Origin: an uncultured Hyphomicrobiales bacterium
Lineage (GTDB): Bacteria; Pseudomonadota; Alphaproteobacteria; Rhizobiales; Devosiaceae
NCBI GenBank assembly: GCA_903842455.1
Contig: CAIMLX010000205.1
Location: 142,309 to 206,308, forward strand
Length of the DNA stretch: 64,000 nt
Reading direction: 5' to 3'
In this document: piece by piece, positions 25,844 to 34,127 of the stretch
Numbering within the stretch: the stretch's first letter is position 1
How the letters are laid out: each line of letters begins with the position of its first letter
Position numbers and translations under genes: made by a program
The notes under the pieces: generated by a model
Seen by the model: only the letters and a program-made list of their open reading frames with translations
Database searches by the model: none
Told to the model about the DNA's origin: nothing

Positions 25844-27631
25844 GTGACTTGCGTTTTACATGTAAATCAGGAACATCTTGGAACGTCTCATGGACGGGAG
25901 AACACCCTGACAGACCCCGCACAGCCCGACGCGCCAGTAACGGCAGCGCTCGAGCAATTGCTGAACTGGCCGGGTCTGTCGCGGTCGCCGCAACTTGCCA
26001 AGTTTCTCAACTACATAGTGCGGGCTAAGCTTGGTGGCGACGAGGCCTCGATCAAGGCCTATTCCATCGCCGTGGACGTCTTCGGCCGGCCCCCTACCTT
26101 CGATCCGCAGAGCGATCCCATTGTCCGCGTGCAGGCGCGCCGCCTGCGTGCCGCGCTTGCGGAGTATTACGCGGGCGAAGGGAGCGACAGCCCGGTCAGA
26201 ATCTACCTCCCCGTGGGACGATATATCCCGGAATTCCGTGGGCGTGACGACGCTGCAGCGCCCGAAGTGCCGATTCCGGAGCCGCCACGGGAACCGGTTC
26301 CACAACTGCAGCTCCAGCGCTCCCGGCGCCGGATCAGCGGGGGCGCCGACTGGCTGCTCTACGGCATTCTCCTGCTCATCGGAACCGGGATCGTCTTCGC
26401 CCTGACCCAGGTGCTGATGCCCCGTCCGACGCGTATCGAAGTGCCCGGCTACCCGACGATCGGCATCGCCGAGTTCACCGTAATCTCGCCTGGGGCGAGG
26501 GAAGCGCCGGCATTGAACATTTCCGGCCTCGCCATCGAACTGGTGACCGACCTGCAGCTGTTCGACGACGTCCAGCCGACCTACACGCAGGGCGGCCCGC
26601 CCGAGGACGACGATCCGGACTACCAGCTGACCGGGATTGCGCGGCAGGAGGCGGGCCTCGTGCAGGTTACCGCCAGCCTCCGGCGCCGCGGCTCGGATAC
26701 GGCCCTGTGGAGTTTGACGCAGACGGTTCGGGCGGATCAATTGCAGGGCAGCATCGACGATATCTCGCAGGCGTTTGCGGCGCAGCTCGGTTCGCACCGC
26801 GGGCCGCTGTTTTTCGACGCCTACAAGTGGCTGGAGGACAACCCCAGCATTGCCGGCAACGAGACGGTGTTCCTCTGCGGCCTGCTGTTCAGCCGCTACC
26901 GCGACAGCGCCGAGGTCGTCGACGCGGCGCGGGCGCGCGACTGCATTGCCTCGGTGCTGGCCCGCGGCGAGGACGCGCTGGCGCTGGCGATGCGCGGTGG
27001 GCTGCTGCTCGACGATGTGGCGGCAACGCAGCTTCGGATCGACCCCGAGCCGCTGGCCGAGGCGGAGCGCTTGCTCACGCAGGCCCTGAGGCTTGATGCG
27101 ACCTCGAGCACCATCTGGCGCGAGTATGCCAGCTACCTGTCCTGGGCCGGGCGGTGGGGCGAGGCGGATGCGGCCTATGCCTCGGCGTTGCAGCTCAACC
27201 CGGCCAACCTCGATGCCGTGGCCGGCTTCGCGCGCATGCTGTCGGTCCGCGCCGCCTCGCTGCAGGGCATCGAACTGGCGGCTCGGGCCCTCAGGGGGAC
27301 CGTCGATCCGCCGCACTGGTACAACATGGCGCCTGCCATCAATGCCCTGCGCGCCGGCAAGGACGAGGAGGCCATCGCCTTCGCCGAGAAGCTGGCGGAG
27401 GGTGATGCGGAGATGGGCGCGACGATCGCCACCGTTGCGGCGCTGCGATCCGCGGACGTCGATGTGCTGAACCGCTACTTTGCGCAGTTGCTCGACGTGA
27501 CGCGCTTCCGCCGCTTCGGTATCCTGCCGGTGTTGCAGCAGCGCATTTTCGACTCGGCCCTCCTTGACGAGATCGCGGCGCAGCTCAAGCGGGCGGGCGT
27601 CGCCGATGCGGCGCTCGATGGTAATTTCTGA
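25844..27631 (+). CDS. Membrane protein with N-terminal winged-helix-like domain and TPR repeats
   Basis: Up to 595 residues. The N-terminal domain (LLNWPGLSRSPQLAKFLNYIV...DPIVRVQARRLRAALAEYY) is the conserved module found before TPR or cyclase regions in many Proteobacteria. It is followed by one transmembrane helix (WLLYGILLLIGTGIVFALTQ), a TolB/cyclase-accessory-like periplasmic region and TPR-like repeats (AEAERLLTQALRLDATSS, ADAAYASALQLNPANLDAV). Function unknown. The start is uncertain: GTG 25844 lacks a ribosome site, while CTG 25907 has GGGAG 6-7 bp upstream and would shorten the protein by 21 residues. AcuI follows. Confidence 0.75.
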   Translation: MTCVLHVNQEHLGTSHGRENTLTDPAQPDAPVTAALEQLLNWPGLSRSPQLAKFLNYIVRAKLGGDEASIKAYSIAVDVFGRPPTFDPQSDPIVRVQARRLRAALAEYYAGEGSDSPVRIYLPVGRYIPEFRGRDDAAAPEVPIPEPPREPVPQLQLQRSRRRISGGADWLLYGILLLIGTGIVFALTQVLMPRPTRIEVPGYPTIGIAEFTVISPGAREAPALNISGLAIELVTDLQLFDDVQPTYTQGGPPEDDDPDYQLTGIARQEAGLVQVTASLRRRGSDTALWSLTQTVRADQLQGSIDDISQAFAAQLGSHRGPLFFDAYKWLEDNPSIAGNETVFLCGLLFSRYRDSAEVVDAARARDCIASVLARGEDALALAMRGGLLLDDVAATQLRIDPEPLAEAERLLTQALRLDATSSTIWREYASYLSWAGRWGEADAAYASALQLNPANLDAVAGFARMLSVRAASLQGIELAARALRGTVDPPHWYNMAPAINALRAGKDEEAIAFAEKLAEGDAEMGATIATVAALRSADVDVLNRYFAQLLDVTRFRRFGILPVLQQRIFDSALLDEIAAQLKRAGVADAALDGNF

Positions 27632-27646
27632 GTGCGAGTGTAGCCC

Positions 27647-28648
27647 ATGAGTTTTTCTGCCCTGGTCACGCGACAGGCTGCTGGCGGCGGCGTGTCGAGC
27701 GCAGTCGAACATCTCGACGACAGCGCGCTGCCCGATGGCGATGTGCTGGTGTCGGTGGAGTGGGCCGGCCTCAACTACAAGGATGCGCTGGTCTTTAGCG
27801 GGCAGGGCAACCTCGTCCGCACGTATCCGCATGTCGGCGGCATCGACTTCGCCGGTCGGGTCGTCGAAAGCCGCGACGATCGCTACCACCCCGGGCAGCC
27901 GGTGGTGCTCACCGGCTGGCGGGTCGGGGAAAACCGCTGGGGTGGCTATGCCCAGCGGGCCCGCGTCGATGCGGGCATGCTGGTGCCGCTACCGAAACCG
28001 TTCTCGTCCCGCACCGCCATGATGCTGGGCACCGCGGGCCTCGCCGCCATGCTGGCGATCAACCGGCTGCAGGGGGAAGGTATCAAGCCCGGCGACGGCG
28101 AGGTGCTCGTCACCGGCGCCGGCGGCGGGGTCGGCACCATCGCGGTGATGCTGCTGGCCCGCCTCGGCTACCATGTCGCCGCACTGACCGGTCGCGCTGA
28201 ACTGGGCGACCAGCTCACCCGCCTCGGCGCTTCGCGCATCGTCGCGCGACAGGACCTGCTGGTCCCGACCGGCAAGGTGCTCGACAAGGAGACCTGGGCC
28301 GGCTGCATCGACACTGTCGGGGGTCCGCTGCTCGGCGAAGTGCTCAAGAAGATCCGTTATGGTGGCGTCGTCGCGGCGGTCGGCCTCGCGGGCGGTGCGC
28401 AATGGGACGCCAGCGTTGCGCCCTTCATCCTGCGCGGCGTGAGCCTGAGCGGCATCGATACGGTCATGCAGCCCTTCGCGGCCCGCCAGGCCGCCTGGGG
28501 CCGCCTCACCAACCTGTTCGTCCCCAACGCCTACGAGCCACTGCTCCGCGAAGCGCGCCTCGCGGACCTCCCCGCGCTGGCCTCGGAACTGCTCGCGGGA
28601 AGGGTAGCCGGCCGGGTGCTGATCAACCTCCGTGATGTGGAGACGTAA
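27647..28648 (+). CDS. acuI: Acrylyl-CoA reductase / YhdH-type quinone oxidoreductase
   Basis: A 333-residue medium-chain reductase without zinc sites. It carries AGLNYKDALVFSGQG, GGIDFAGRVVES, the cofactor loop VTGAGGGVGTIAVMLL and DTVGGPLLGEVLKKIRYGG, all characteristic of the AcuI/YhdH subgroup. AcuI reduces acryloyl-CoA to propionyl-CoA with NADPH, detoxifying a reactive intermediate. ATG 27647 starts 15 bp after the TPR gene, so they may be co-transcribed. Gene-level specificity is inferred from subgroup resemblance. Confidence 0.85.
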   Translation: MSFSALVTRQAAGGGVSSAVEHLDDSALPDGDVLVSVEWAGLNYKDALVFSGQGNLVRTYPHVGGIDFAGRVVESRDDRYHPGQPVVLTGWRVGENRWGGYAQRARVDAGMLVPLPKPFSSRTAMMLGTAGLAAMLAINRLQGEGIKPGDGEVLVTGAGGGVGTIAVMLLARLGYHVAALTGRAELGDQLTRLGASRIVARQDLLVPTGKVLDKETWAGCIDTVGGPLLGEVLKKIRYGGVVAAVGLAGGAQWDASVAPFILRGVSLSGIDTVMQPFAARQAAWGRLTNLFVPNAYEPLLREARLADLPALASELLAGRVAGRVLINLRDVET

Positions 28649-28665
28649 GAAGCAGCCTGCGGCTG

Positions 28666-28808
28666 CACCCCTCATCCGCCCTTCGGGCACCTTCTCCCAC
28701 AAGGGGAGAAGGCGCACGCTCGCCCGTCTTGTTCCACCTTGGCCGCTGCGCTTCCAACATCGCCTTCTCCCCTTGTGGGAGAAGGTGGCGGCAGCCGGAT
28801 GAGGGGTG
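28666..28808. repeat. Intergenic compound palindrome, family 1
   Basis: Outer arms CACCCCTCATCCG (28666-28678) and CGGATGAGGGGTG (28796-28808) enclose an inner inverted repeat of CACCTTCTCCCACAAGGGG type (about 28688-28712 and 28762-28787) and a unique centre. It has the same architecture as 2170-2287. It separates acuI from the convergent SMR gene. Confidence 0.85.
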
Positions 28809-28835
28809 GTCGACTGCAGCACAAGGCTGCAAATT

Positions 28836-29171
28836 TCAATGCCCCGTCGTCTTCGAGAACAGGTTGATCACCACCACGCCGGCCATGATCAGGCCCATGC
28901 CGAGCATGGCCGGCAGGTCCAGCACCTGCTTGTAGATCACCAGCGCCACCAGCGAGACCAGCACGATGCCGACGCCCGACCAGATGGCATAGGCGACGCC
29001 CACCGGCATGGTCTTCAGCGTCAGCGACAGGAAATAGAACGCCACCACGTACCCCACCACCGAAACCACCGATGGCAGCAGCACGGTGAACCCTTCGGCC
29101 GCCCGCAGCGCGCTCGTGGCGATCACCTCGGCGATGATGGCGATGCCGAGAAACAGGTAGGCGAGGCTCAA
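28836..29171 (-). CDS. Small multidrug resistance (SMR) family efflux protein
   Basis: A 111-residue protein with four transmembrane helices. It carries the essential membrane glutamate in LFLGIAIIAEVIATSAL and the EmrE/QacE-type segments MPVGVAYAIWSGVGIVLVSL and PAMLGMGLIMAGVVVINL. It should export lipophilic cations as a dimer. Its ATG overlaps the murD2 stop in ATGA (29168-29171), so it is translationally coupled to a peptidoglycan precursor operon, an odd partner. The general SMR assignment is firm; the subfamily is less so. Confidence 0.9.
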   Translation of the reverse strand: MSLAYLFLGIAIIAEVIATSALRAAEGFTVLLPSVVSVVGYVVAFYFLSLTLKTMPVGVAYAIWSGVGIVLVSLVALVIYKQVLDLPAMLGMGLIMAGVVVINLFSKTTGH

Positions 29172-30487
29172 GACGCGGCCCCGAAATACCGCTCGGCCAG
29201 CTTCACGAACGCGTCGCCGCGCTGCTCGAAATTCTTGAACACCACGCCCGGCGCCTCGAGCTGCCCATAGCTCGGCGCGCCCGGTGACAGGATCACCGTG
29301 TCGAATTTCTCCCGCCGTCCGGCCAGCGCTTTCAGCGCATCTTCGAGCGTCCCGGCTTCCAGCACGTCGATATCGGGCGCCGCCGCATAGGTCAGCGTCG
29401 CCAGCCGGTCGCCGGTCACCGGCAGGCAGACCAGCGTCGTCACGCCACGCGGCGCCAGCAGCGTCGCCAACTCCGCATAGTCCTGCTGCCGCTCATGCCC
29501 GCCGGCGATCAGCGCGATGCGCGTCCCCTCATAGGCCGCCAGCGCCGCCTTGGTGGCCTCTGGCGTCGTCGAAATCGAGTCGTTGACGAACACCACGCCG
29601 CCGAACGCATGCTCCTCCAGCCGGTGCGGCAGCGGCCGGAATGCCGCGATGCCGCGCACCACGCCTTCGAGGTCAGCGCCCGCCTTCAGCGCCACCTGCG
29701 TGGCGAGGATGGCGTTGTTCAGATTGTGTTCACCTTTGAGGCGCGAGCGCGACACTGCCGTGGCAATCCGGTCGCGGATGAACGGCGCGAGTACCGGGAT
29801 CATCCGGCTACGGTCGCGCAGCGCCTCCAGCACCAGCGGATGCTCGTCCGCGCCCACGCCGAGCGCCACCGGGAACGGCGCATCGCGTTCGATCAGGTTC
29901 AGCTTGTCCTGGTAGTAGCGCTCCACCGTGCGGTGCCAGTCGGTATGCTCGGGCGACAGGTTGGTGATGGCGGCGATATCCGGCGTGAATGCCAGGTCGG
30001 CGGTCTGGTAGCTCGACAACTCGAACACCACGATGCCGTTCTTGTCGGCAATCTCCAGCGGCGCGAGGCCCACATTGCCGGCGAGCCCGGCGTCGAGCCC
30101 CGACTCGGTCAGCATCAGGTGCACCAGCGTCGCGGTGGTCGATTTGCCCTTGGTACCGGTAATGGCGATCACCTTGCGCCCGGCGCGATAGGTCTCGCCC
30201 CAGAGGTTGAGGTTGGAGGTCACCGCGATCCCCGCCTCGCGCGCCATGGCGAACACCGGCCGGTAGCGCGACACGCCGGGGCTCTTGACGATCGTCCCGA
30301 ACCCCCTGGCTTCGATCGCCGCCGGCAGGTCGGCGGGGGCGATGAACTCGGCCCCGGGGATATCCGCCTCGCCCGAATCCACGGTCACGAACAGCTTCGT
30401 CTCCGGCGAGCGGGCCTTGATGAAGCCGGCGGTGGAGCGGGCCTCGCGGCCGGCGCCATAGAGCAGGACGGGGGCATCAAAACGCAT
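29168..30487 (-). CDS. murD2: MurD-family ligase, probable UDP-MurNAc-L-alanine-L-glutamate ligase (MurD2)
   Basis: A 439-residue Mur ligase with nucleotide loop AITGTKGKSTTATLVH, NLSPEHTDWHRTVERYYQDK and GEHNLNNAILA, all family hallmarks. Classical murD adds D-Glu and lies in the dcw cluster. This copy is outside that cluster and overlaps murL by 11 bp. In Xanthomonas the murL partner is MurD2, which ligates L-Glu to UDP-MurNAc-L-Ala before MurL epimerises it. ATG 30487 gives MRFDAPVLLYGAGREARSTA. The L-Glu specificity is inferred from the pairing. Confidence 0.85.
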   Translation of the reverse strand: MRFDAPVLLYGAGREARSTAGFIKARSPETKLFVTVDSGEADIPGAEFIAPADLPAAIEARGFGTIVKSPGVSRYRPVFAMAREAGIAVTSNLNLWGETYRAGRKVIAITGTKGKSTTATLVHLMLTESGLDAGLAGNVGLAPLEIADKNGIVVFELSSYQTADLAFTPDIAAITNLSPEHTDWHRTVERYYQDKLNLIERDAPFPVALGVGADEHPLVLEALRDRSRMIPVLAPFIRDRIATAVSRSRLKGEHNLNNAILATQVALKAGADLEGVVRGIAAFRPLPHRLEEHAFGGVVFVNDSISTTPEATKAALAAYEGTRIALIAGGHERQQDYAELATLLAPRGVTTLVCLPVTGDRLATLTYAAAPDIDVLEAGTLEDALKALAGRREKFDTVILSPGAPSYGQLEAPGVVFKNFEQRGDAFVKLAERYFGAAS

Positions 30488-31805
30488 GGGCGGCGACTCG
30501 CTGGGCAATGTCGGGCGGGATCAGGTGTTCTGTCGTATCGGCCAGCAGTTCGTCCAGCGCCGCCGCAAGCCGGGCGCTGCCGTACTGAGTCAGCAGATCG
30601 GGCTTCAGCATTGAAACGATTGGTTCATCGGCCCATTCGGGCATCGCGGTCAGCGCCCACAGGCACGCCGCCGCCTCCTCGATCTCGCCGACGCATTCCC
30701 ATGGCTTCTGCCCGGCCAGCCCCGTCAGCTCGCGAAAACTGCGCTCGTGCCCCGGCTGCGCCAGCAGGTTCTGGCCGAAAATGCTGACCAGTCGTTCCTT
30801 CGGCATGACGGGTGCGAAGATCAGGAACACGAAGTGGCATTTCGGGCAGTTGCCGCACCACAGTGGCCCCGTGTGCCCGGCCAGCTTGAAGTTCTCGTTG
30901 CAGCTCGAAAACACGTGGTCGTACTCGGTCCGCCGCGCAAAGATCCGCGCGATCCTCGCCTCGGAGTAGGGCCGCAGCAGCGAGAAATAGCCCAGCGCCC
31001 CGCCGGTCGCGCCGGCCAGCACCCCGGCGATCAGCCGCTCGAAATCCAGCGACTTCGAATGCTGATGGTTGGCCTCGCGTCCGTCGAACTCGACATTGCC
31101 CTCGCTGGCCGAGCGCTCGTTGGAGAGGACGATGCGGTTGTAGCCGAACAGCAGGGCGGTGAGTGCCGCGATCACCGAGTTGATCGCCGTCGAGGGCACG
31201 TGGCCGTTGTAGAAGCCCGGCTCCTTGCTCAACCGGATCATCTCCGGATCGAGCCGGCGCTGCACATACAGCGGCGCGCGGCCGATCTTCTCCACCGAGC
31301 CGAGGATCGGCCCCTTGGGGTTCACCGCAAACGGGGTGAAATCTATCCCCGCTTCTTCCAGCAGTTGTACGCTCACCAGCGAATCCTTCCCGCCGCCGAT
31401 CGGCAGCAGGGCCCGGTCGGGGAGGGCCGGAGCGGGTGGAGCAGGGCGGTCATCGTCGGGCGCCGAAATCGAAATCTGCCCGAACCGCTTCAGGTTGTTG
31501 CGGGCATAGAACTCGCCCAACCCGTTCTCGTACACGTCCAGCATAAGTGAACGTTCATTTACATTGAGCGGAATGGCCGTTTCGATGCTGAAAGGCGCAC
31601 GGAGCTTGAAGTAACTGACCCCCAGCACCACCGCCGTCAGGTCCAGCAGCCTGGCAAAACTTTGTGGCCCATACGCGTTGGGATCGCCGTGTTCCGGAAA
31701 AGTCAGCGTCTCTGTGAACACCCGGTCGGCAATGCCATAGCGGAACCGCGCCACCCCCGTCGCGGCGTCGAACTCCGGCTTCTCGATGACGAACCGCTCG
31801 CTCAT
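30477..31805 (-). CDS. murL: UDP-MurNAc-L-Ala-L-Glu epimerase MurL
   Basis: A 442-residue protein. It carries an ATP-pyrophosphatase-type loop GGGKDSLVSVQLLEEAG, the motif SNERSASEGN and the cysteine-containing WCGNCPKCHF, the combination typical of MurL. MurL uses ATP to invert the terminal L-Glu of UDP-MurNAc-L-Ala-L-Glu to D-Glu, replacing glutamate racemase as the D-Glu source. ATG 31805 gives MSERFVIEKPEF; the frame runs into the upstream gene without coding character. It overlaps murD2, which supports the two-step pathway. Whether murI is also present cannot be seen here. Confidence 0.9.
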   Translation of the reverse strand: MSERFVIEKPEFDAATGVARFRYGIADRVFTETLTFPEHGDPNAYGPQSFARLLDLTAVVLGVSYFKLRAPFSIETAIPLNVNERSLMLDVYENGLGEFYARNNLKRFGQISISAPDDDRPAPPAPALPDRALLPIGGGKDSLVSVQLLEEAGIDFTPFAVNPKGPILGSVEKIGRAPLYVQRRLDPEMIRLSKEPGFYNGHVPSTAINSVIAALTALLFGYNRIVLSNERSASEGNVEFDGREANHQHSKSLDFERLIAGVLAGATGGALGYFSLLRPYSEARIARIFARRTEYDHVFSSCNENFKLAGHTGPLWCGNCPKCHFVFLIFAPVMPKERLVSIFGQNLLAQPGHERSFRELTGLAGQKPWECVGEIEEAAACLWALTAMPEWADEPIVSMLKPDLLTQYGSARLAAALDELLADTTEHLIPPDIAQRVAAHAF

Positions 31806-31810
31806 GGTGC

Positions 31811-32704
31811 TCAGTAGATCCTCATCGACAGCCGCAGCACGATATCGGTCGAGAGCCGCTGGAATCCAAATTCGCGCATCGTGCACTGCCAGCCGCTGCC
31901 CAGCCGCTGGATGTTGAACAGGTTATACCGGGCAGGATCGTGACCGCCCGTGTCCGCCTGCGCCGCCCCTGCAGCCGCCACGCCGACCACCGGCACATCG
32001 CCCGATGGTCCGGGGATGGCATAGATCGAGGATCGGTGCGTATGCCCGTGCAGCACCAGCTCCGCGCCCGCCTCGGCGACCGCGTCCCGGAACAGCTTGG
32101 CGCCCCACAGCCCGAGCCGCGGCTTGAACAGCTCCTGGTTCGGCGGGTGGTGAATCAGCACGACGCGGAAAAATCCACCTTCGCCAAGCAGTTGCAGGCA
32201 GCGCCTTAGCCGCGCTGCCTGGGCCACATCGATTCGCCCCGCCGCGATCCAGGGTGCCGTCGGCACCGCGCTAGAGCACGACACGATCGCCACCTCGCCG
32301 ACCCGGCGCACGAAGGGGAACGCCTCGGGCCCGATGGTTTCGCCCGCCATGTAATCGCCCCAGCGGACCAGCGCCTTGTCGAGCTGGCCCTTGATGTAGG
32401 CGTCATGGTTGCCGGGCGAGACGCAGACCTGCTCGGGCAGCCCCAGCGTTTCCAGCCAGTTGTGGGCGGTGTTGATCTCGGCATCGAGCGCGAGGTTCAT
32501 CAGGTCGCCGGTGACCGCGGTGAAATCGGGGTTCTGGCCGCGCAGGTGCCGCACCAGCTTCATCAGGCTTTCGCCCGCAAGTGTATGCTCGCGCTTGATC
32601 TTCCAGTTGATATAGCCCGTAATCCGCTTGTTCACGAGGTCGCGCACCCGCAGGGGTGGCAGTGGAGCGAGGTGGACGTCGCTGAGATGGGCGAGGGTGA
32701 TCAT
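31811..32704 (-). CDS. Metallophosphoesterase (calcineurin-like)
   Basis: A 297-residue phosphoesterase with the full set of metal motifs: LSDVHLA (D-x-H), VTGDLMNL (GD), SPGNHDAY (GNHD), LIHHPP (H) and LHGHTHRS (GHTH). No signal peptide, so cytoplasmic. Family members act on cyclic nucleotides, nucleotides or UDP-sugars; the substrate here is unknown. It ends 5 bp before murL starts, so it may be the first gene of the murL-murD2-SMR operon, hinting at a UDP-muropeptide-related phosphate ester. That link is speculative. Confidence 0.88.
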   Translation of the reverse strand: MITLAHLSDVHLAPLPPLRVRDLVNKRITGYINWKIKREHTLAGESLMKLVRHLRGQNPDFTAVTGDLMNLALDAEINTAHNWLETLGLPEQVCVSPGNHDAYIKGQLDKALVRWGDYMAGETIGPEAFPFVRRVGEVAIVSCSSAVPTAPWIAAGRIDVAQAARLRRCLQLLGEGGFFRVVLIHHPPNQELFKPRLGLWGAKLFRDAVAEAGAELVLHGHTHRSSIYAIPGPSGDVPVVGVAAAGAAQADTGGHDPARYNLFNIQRLGSGWQCTMREFGFQRLSTDIVLRLSMRIY

Positions 32705-32788
32705 CGGTCGCGCTCATGCCACGAGCGAGTGGCCAAGGGAAAGCACTTGTCGCCCGGCCGCGGCGATTCGATCCAGCGGAGTTCGCTT

Positions 32789-33259
32789 ATGGCGATGGGC
32801 CCGAGGCAGCGCGTGACGACCACCATCCACCTGTTCCTCGCCGGAATCAGGCGGCGGATGACCCTTGGCGCCCGCGTTGCGATGCTCGATGGCGACAAGG
32901 TGCTGCTGCTCAGGCACACCTACGTACCCGACTGGCATTTCCCCGGCGGCGGCATCGAGCCGGGGGAAACTGCCGCCGAGGCTGGTACCCGGGAAATGCT
33001 CGAGGAAACCGGCTTCGAGGCGACCGGGCCGCTCGCGCTGCTCGGCTTCTACCACAACCTCAACGAGGCCACCGTCCGCGACCACGTGGCGGTCTATGTC
33101 TGCCGGCAGTTCAAACAGGTCCGGCAGTTCCGGCCCAACCACGAGATCGCGGCGATCGGCTGGTTCGGACCTGACGAACTCCCCGCCGACGTGGATCCGG
33201 GCACGGCGCGTCGGGTCGCGGAAATCCTGTCAGCCGCCGAGCCGGCGCATCGCTGGTAG
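32789..33259 (+). CDS. NUDIX hydrolase
   Basis: A 156-residue enzyme with a complete Nudix box GGGIEPGETAAEAGTREMLE followed by ETGFEA (GX5EX7REUXEEXGU). The N-terminus MAMGPRQRVTTTIHLFLAG lacks a signal. ATG 32789 has GCGGAG 8 bp upstream; ATG 32795 is an alternative. It is divergent from the phosphoesterase with an 84-bp gap. The preferred nucleotide cannot be read from the sequence. Confidence 0.88.
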   Translation: MAMGPRQRVTTTIHLFLAGIRRRMTLGARVAMLDGDKVLLLRHTYVPDWHFPGGGIEPGETAAEAGTREMLEETGFEATGPLALLGFYHNLNEATVRDHVAVYVCRQFKQVRQFRPNHEIAAIGWFGPDELPADVDPGTARRVAEILSAAEPAHRW

Positions 33260-33355
33260 CCGCAGGGGGCTTCCCCCGGGCTCCTCCCTGCAACCGAGAC
33301 ACTACTGCCGCATTGCGAGTCTAGACACGAGGCCAGTCGATTTCGGGAGGCCATC

Positions 33356-33481
33356 TTGAAAAGTGAAGCTCCGGTCCTGATTTATCGTGGACGCAGAAGC
33401 CGCCCAGGTGCTAATGCGCCTTTCAGACGTCAGGAGGCGTCCAGGATGGAGAAGGACTTTCACGTGACCCGACGACCGTAA
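33356..33481 (+). CDS. Small arginine-rich ORF (41 codons) upstream of the GNAT gene
   Basis: TTG 33356 is preceded by GGGAGG (33345-33350) at ideal spacing and opens a 41-residue frame ending at TAA 33479-33481. The peptide contains VLIYRGRRSRPGANAPFRRQ and ends EKDFHVTRRP; nine of 41 residues are Arg. It lies 70 bp before the GNAT start in an otherwise empty 290-bp gap. The frame also contains an RNA stem, TGGACGC (33388-33394) with GCGTCCA (33437-33443), so it may be a leader peptide with an attenuator-like fold or a genuine small protein. No family recognised. Confidence 0.45.
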   Translation: MKSEAPVLIYRGRRSRPGANAPFRRQEASRMEKDFHVTRRP

Positions 33482-33550
33482 CCGGTCGCAACCGCTGGCT
33501 CGTTCGGCCGGCGTACCTGTCCTTGTCCCTGTTCTCGGACTCTGAGTCAC

Positions 33551-34111
33551 ATGATCGCTCCCGCCGTCTCCGTCGCTGCTGAAGCCGCGCCTCCGCACCT
33601 CGGCCTGCCAACCATCCGCTTTGCGACGCCCGCCGACGATCGTTTCGTCGAGGACCTGCAAGCGATCGCCTTCGGTCCGGGCCGCTTTGCCCGCACGGCC
33701 TATCGTGTGCGCGAGCGCTTCCCCATCGACCCGACGCTGAGCCTCATCGCCGAAGTCGATGGCCAGCCCTGCGGCTCGGTCTGGATGACGCCGATCTCGG
33801 TTGGCGGCATCGATGGCTACATGCTCGGCCCGCTCGCCACGCACCCGGATTTCCGCAAGCGCGGCGCCGGCAAGCTGCTGGCGCGGGAAGTCAGCCGCAT
33901 CGCGCTGGAGCGTGGCGAAGGCAGCTTCGTGCTGCTGGTCGGCGACCGCGACTACTACTGCCCGCTCGGCTGGGTGCCGACCATTCCCGGCGCCGTCGTC
34001 TGGCCCGGCCCGGTCGATCCGACCCGCGTGCTGTGCTATTCGCAGGACCCGACCATGGCGGTGCGTCTCGCCGGCCCGATCAAGGCTTTCGGCGCCAAGA
34101 AGCGCTCCTGA
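33551..34111 (+). CDS. GNAT family N-acetyltransferase (YhbS-like)
   Basis: A 186-residue acetyltransferase with the acetyl-CoA loop LGPLATHPDFRKRGAGKLLAR (R/Q-x-x-G-x-G/A) and the following VLLVGDRDYYCPLGW, typical of YhbS-like GNAT proteins. About 20 N-terminal residues precede the domain. Substrate unknown. It is followed 16 bp downstream by a CoA-pyrophosphatase NUDIX gene and then cca, likely one transcript. A 70-bp leader with a stem-loop (CGCTGGC/GCCGGCG near 33492-33512) separates it from the small ORF. Confidence 0.85.
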   Translation: MIAPAVSVAAEAAPPHLGLPTIRFATPADDRFVEDLQAIAFGPGRFARTAYRVRERFPIDPTLSLIAEVDGQPCGSVWMTPISVGGIDGYMLGPLATHPDFRKRGAGKLLAREVSRIALERGEGSFVLLVGDRDYYCPLGWVPTIPGAVVWPGPVDPTRVLCYSQDPTMAVRLAGPIKAFGAKKRS

Positions 34112-34127
34112 ACCACCGGAGCCCGGC

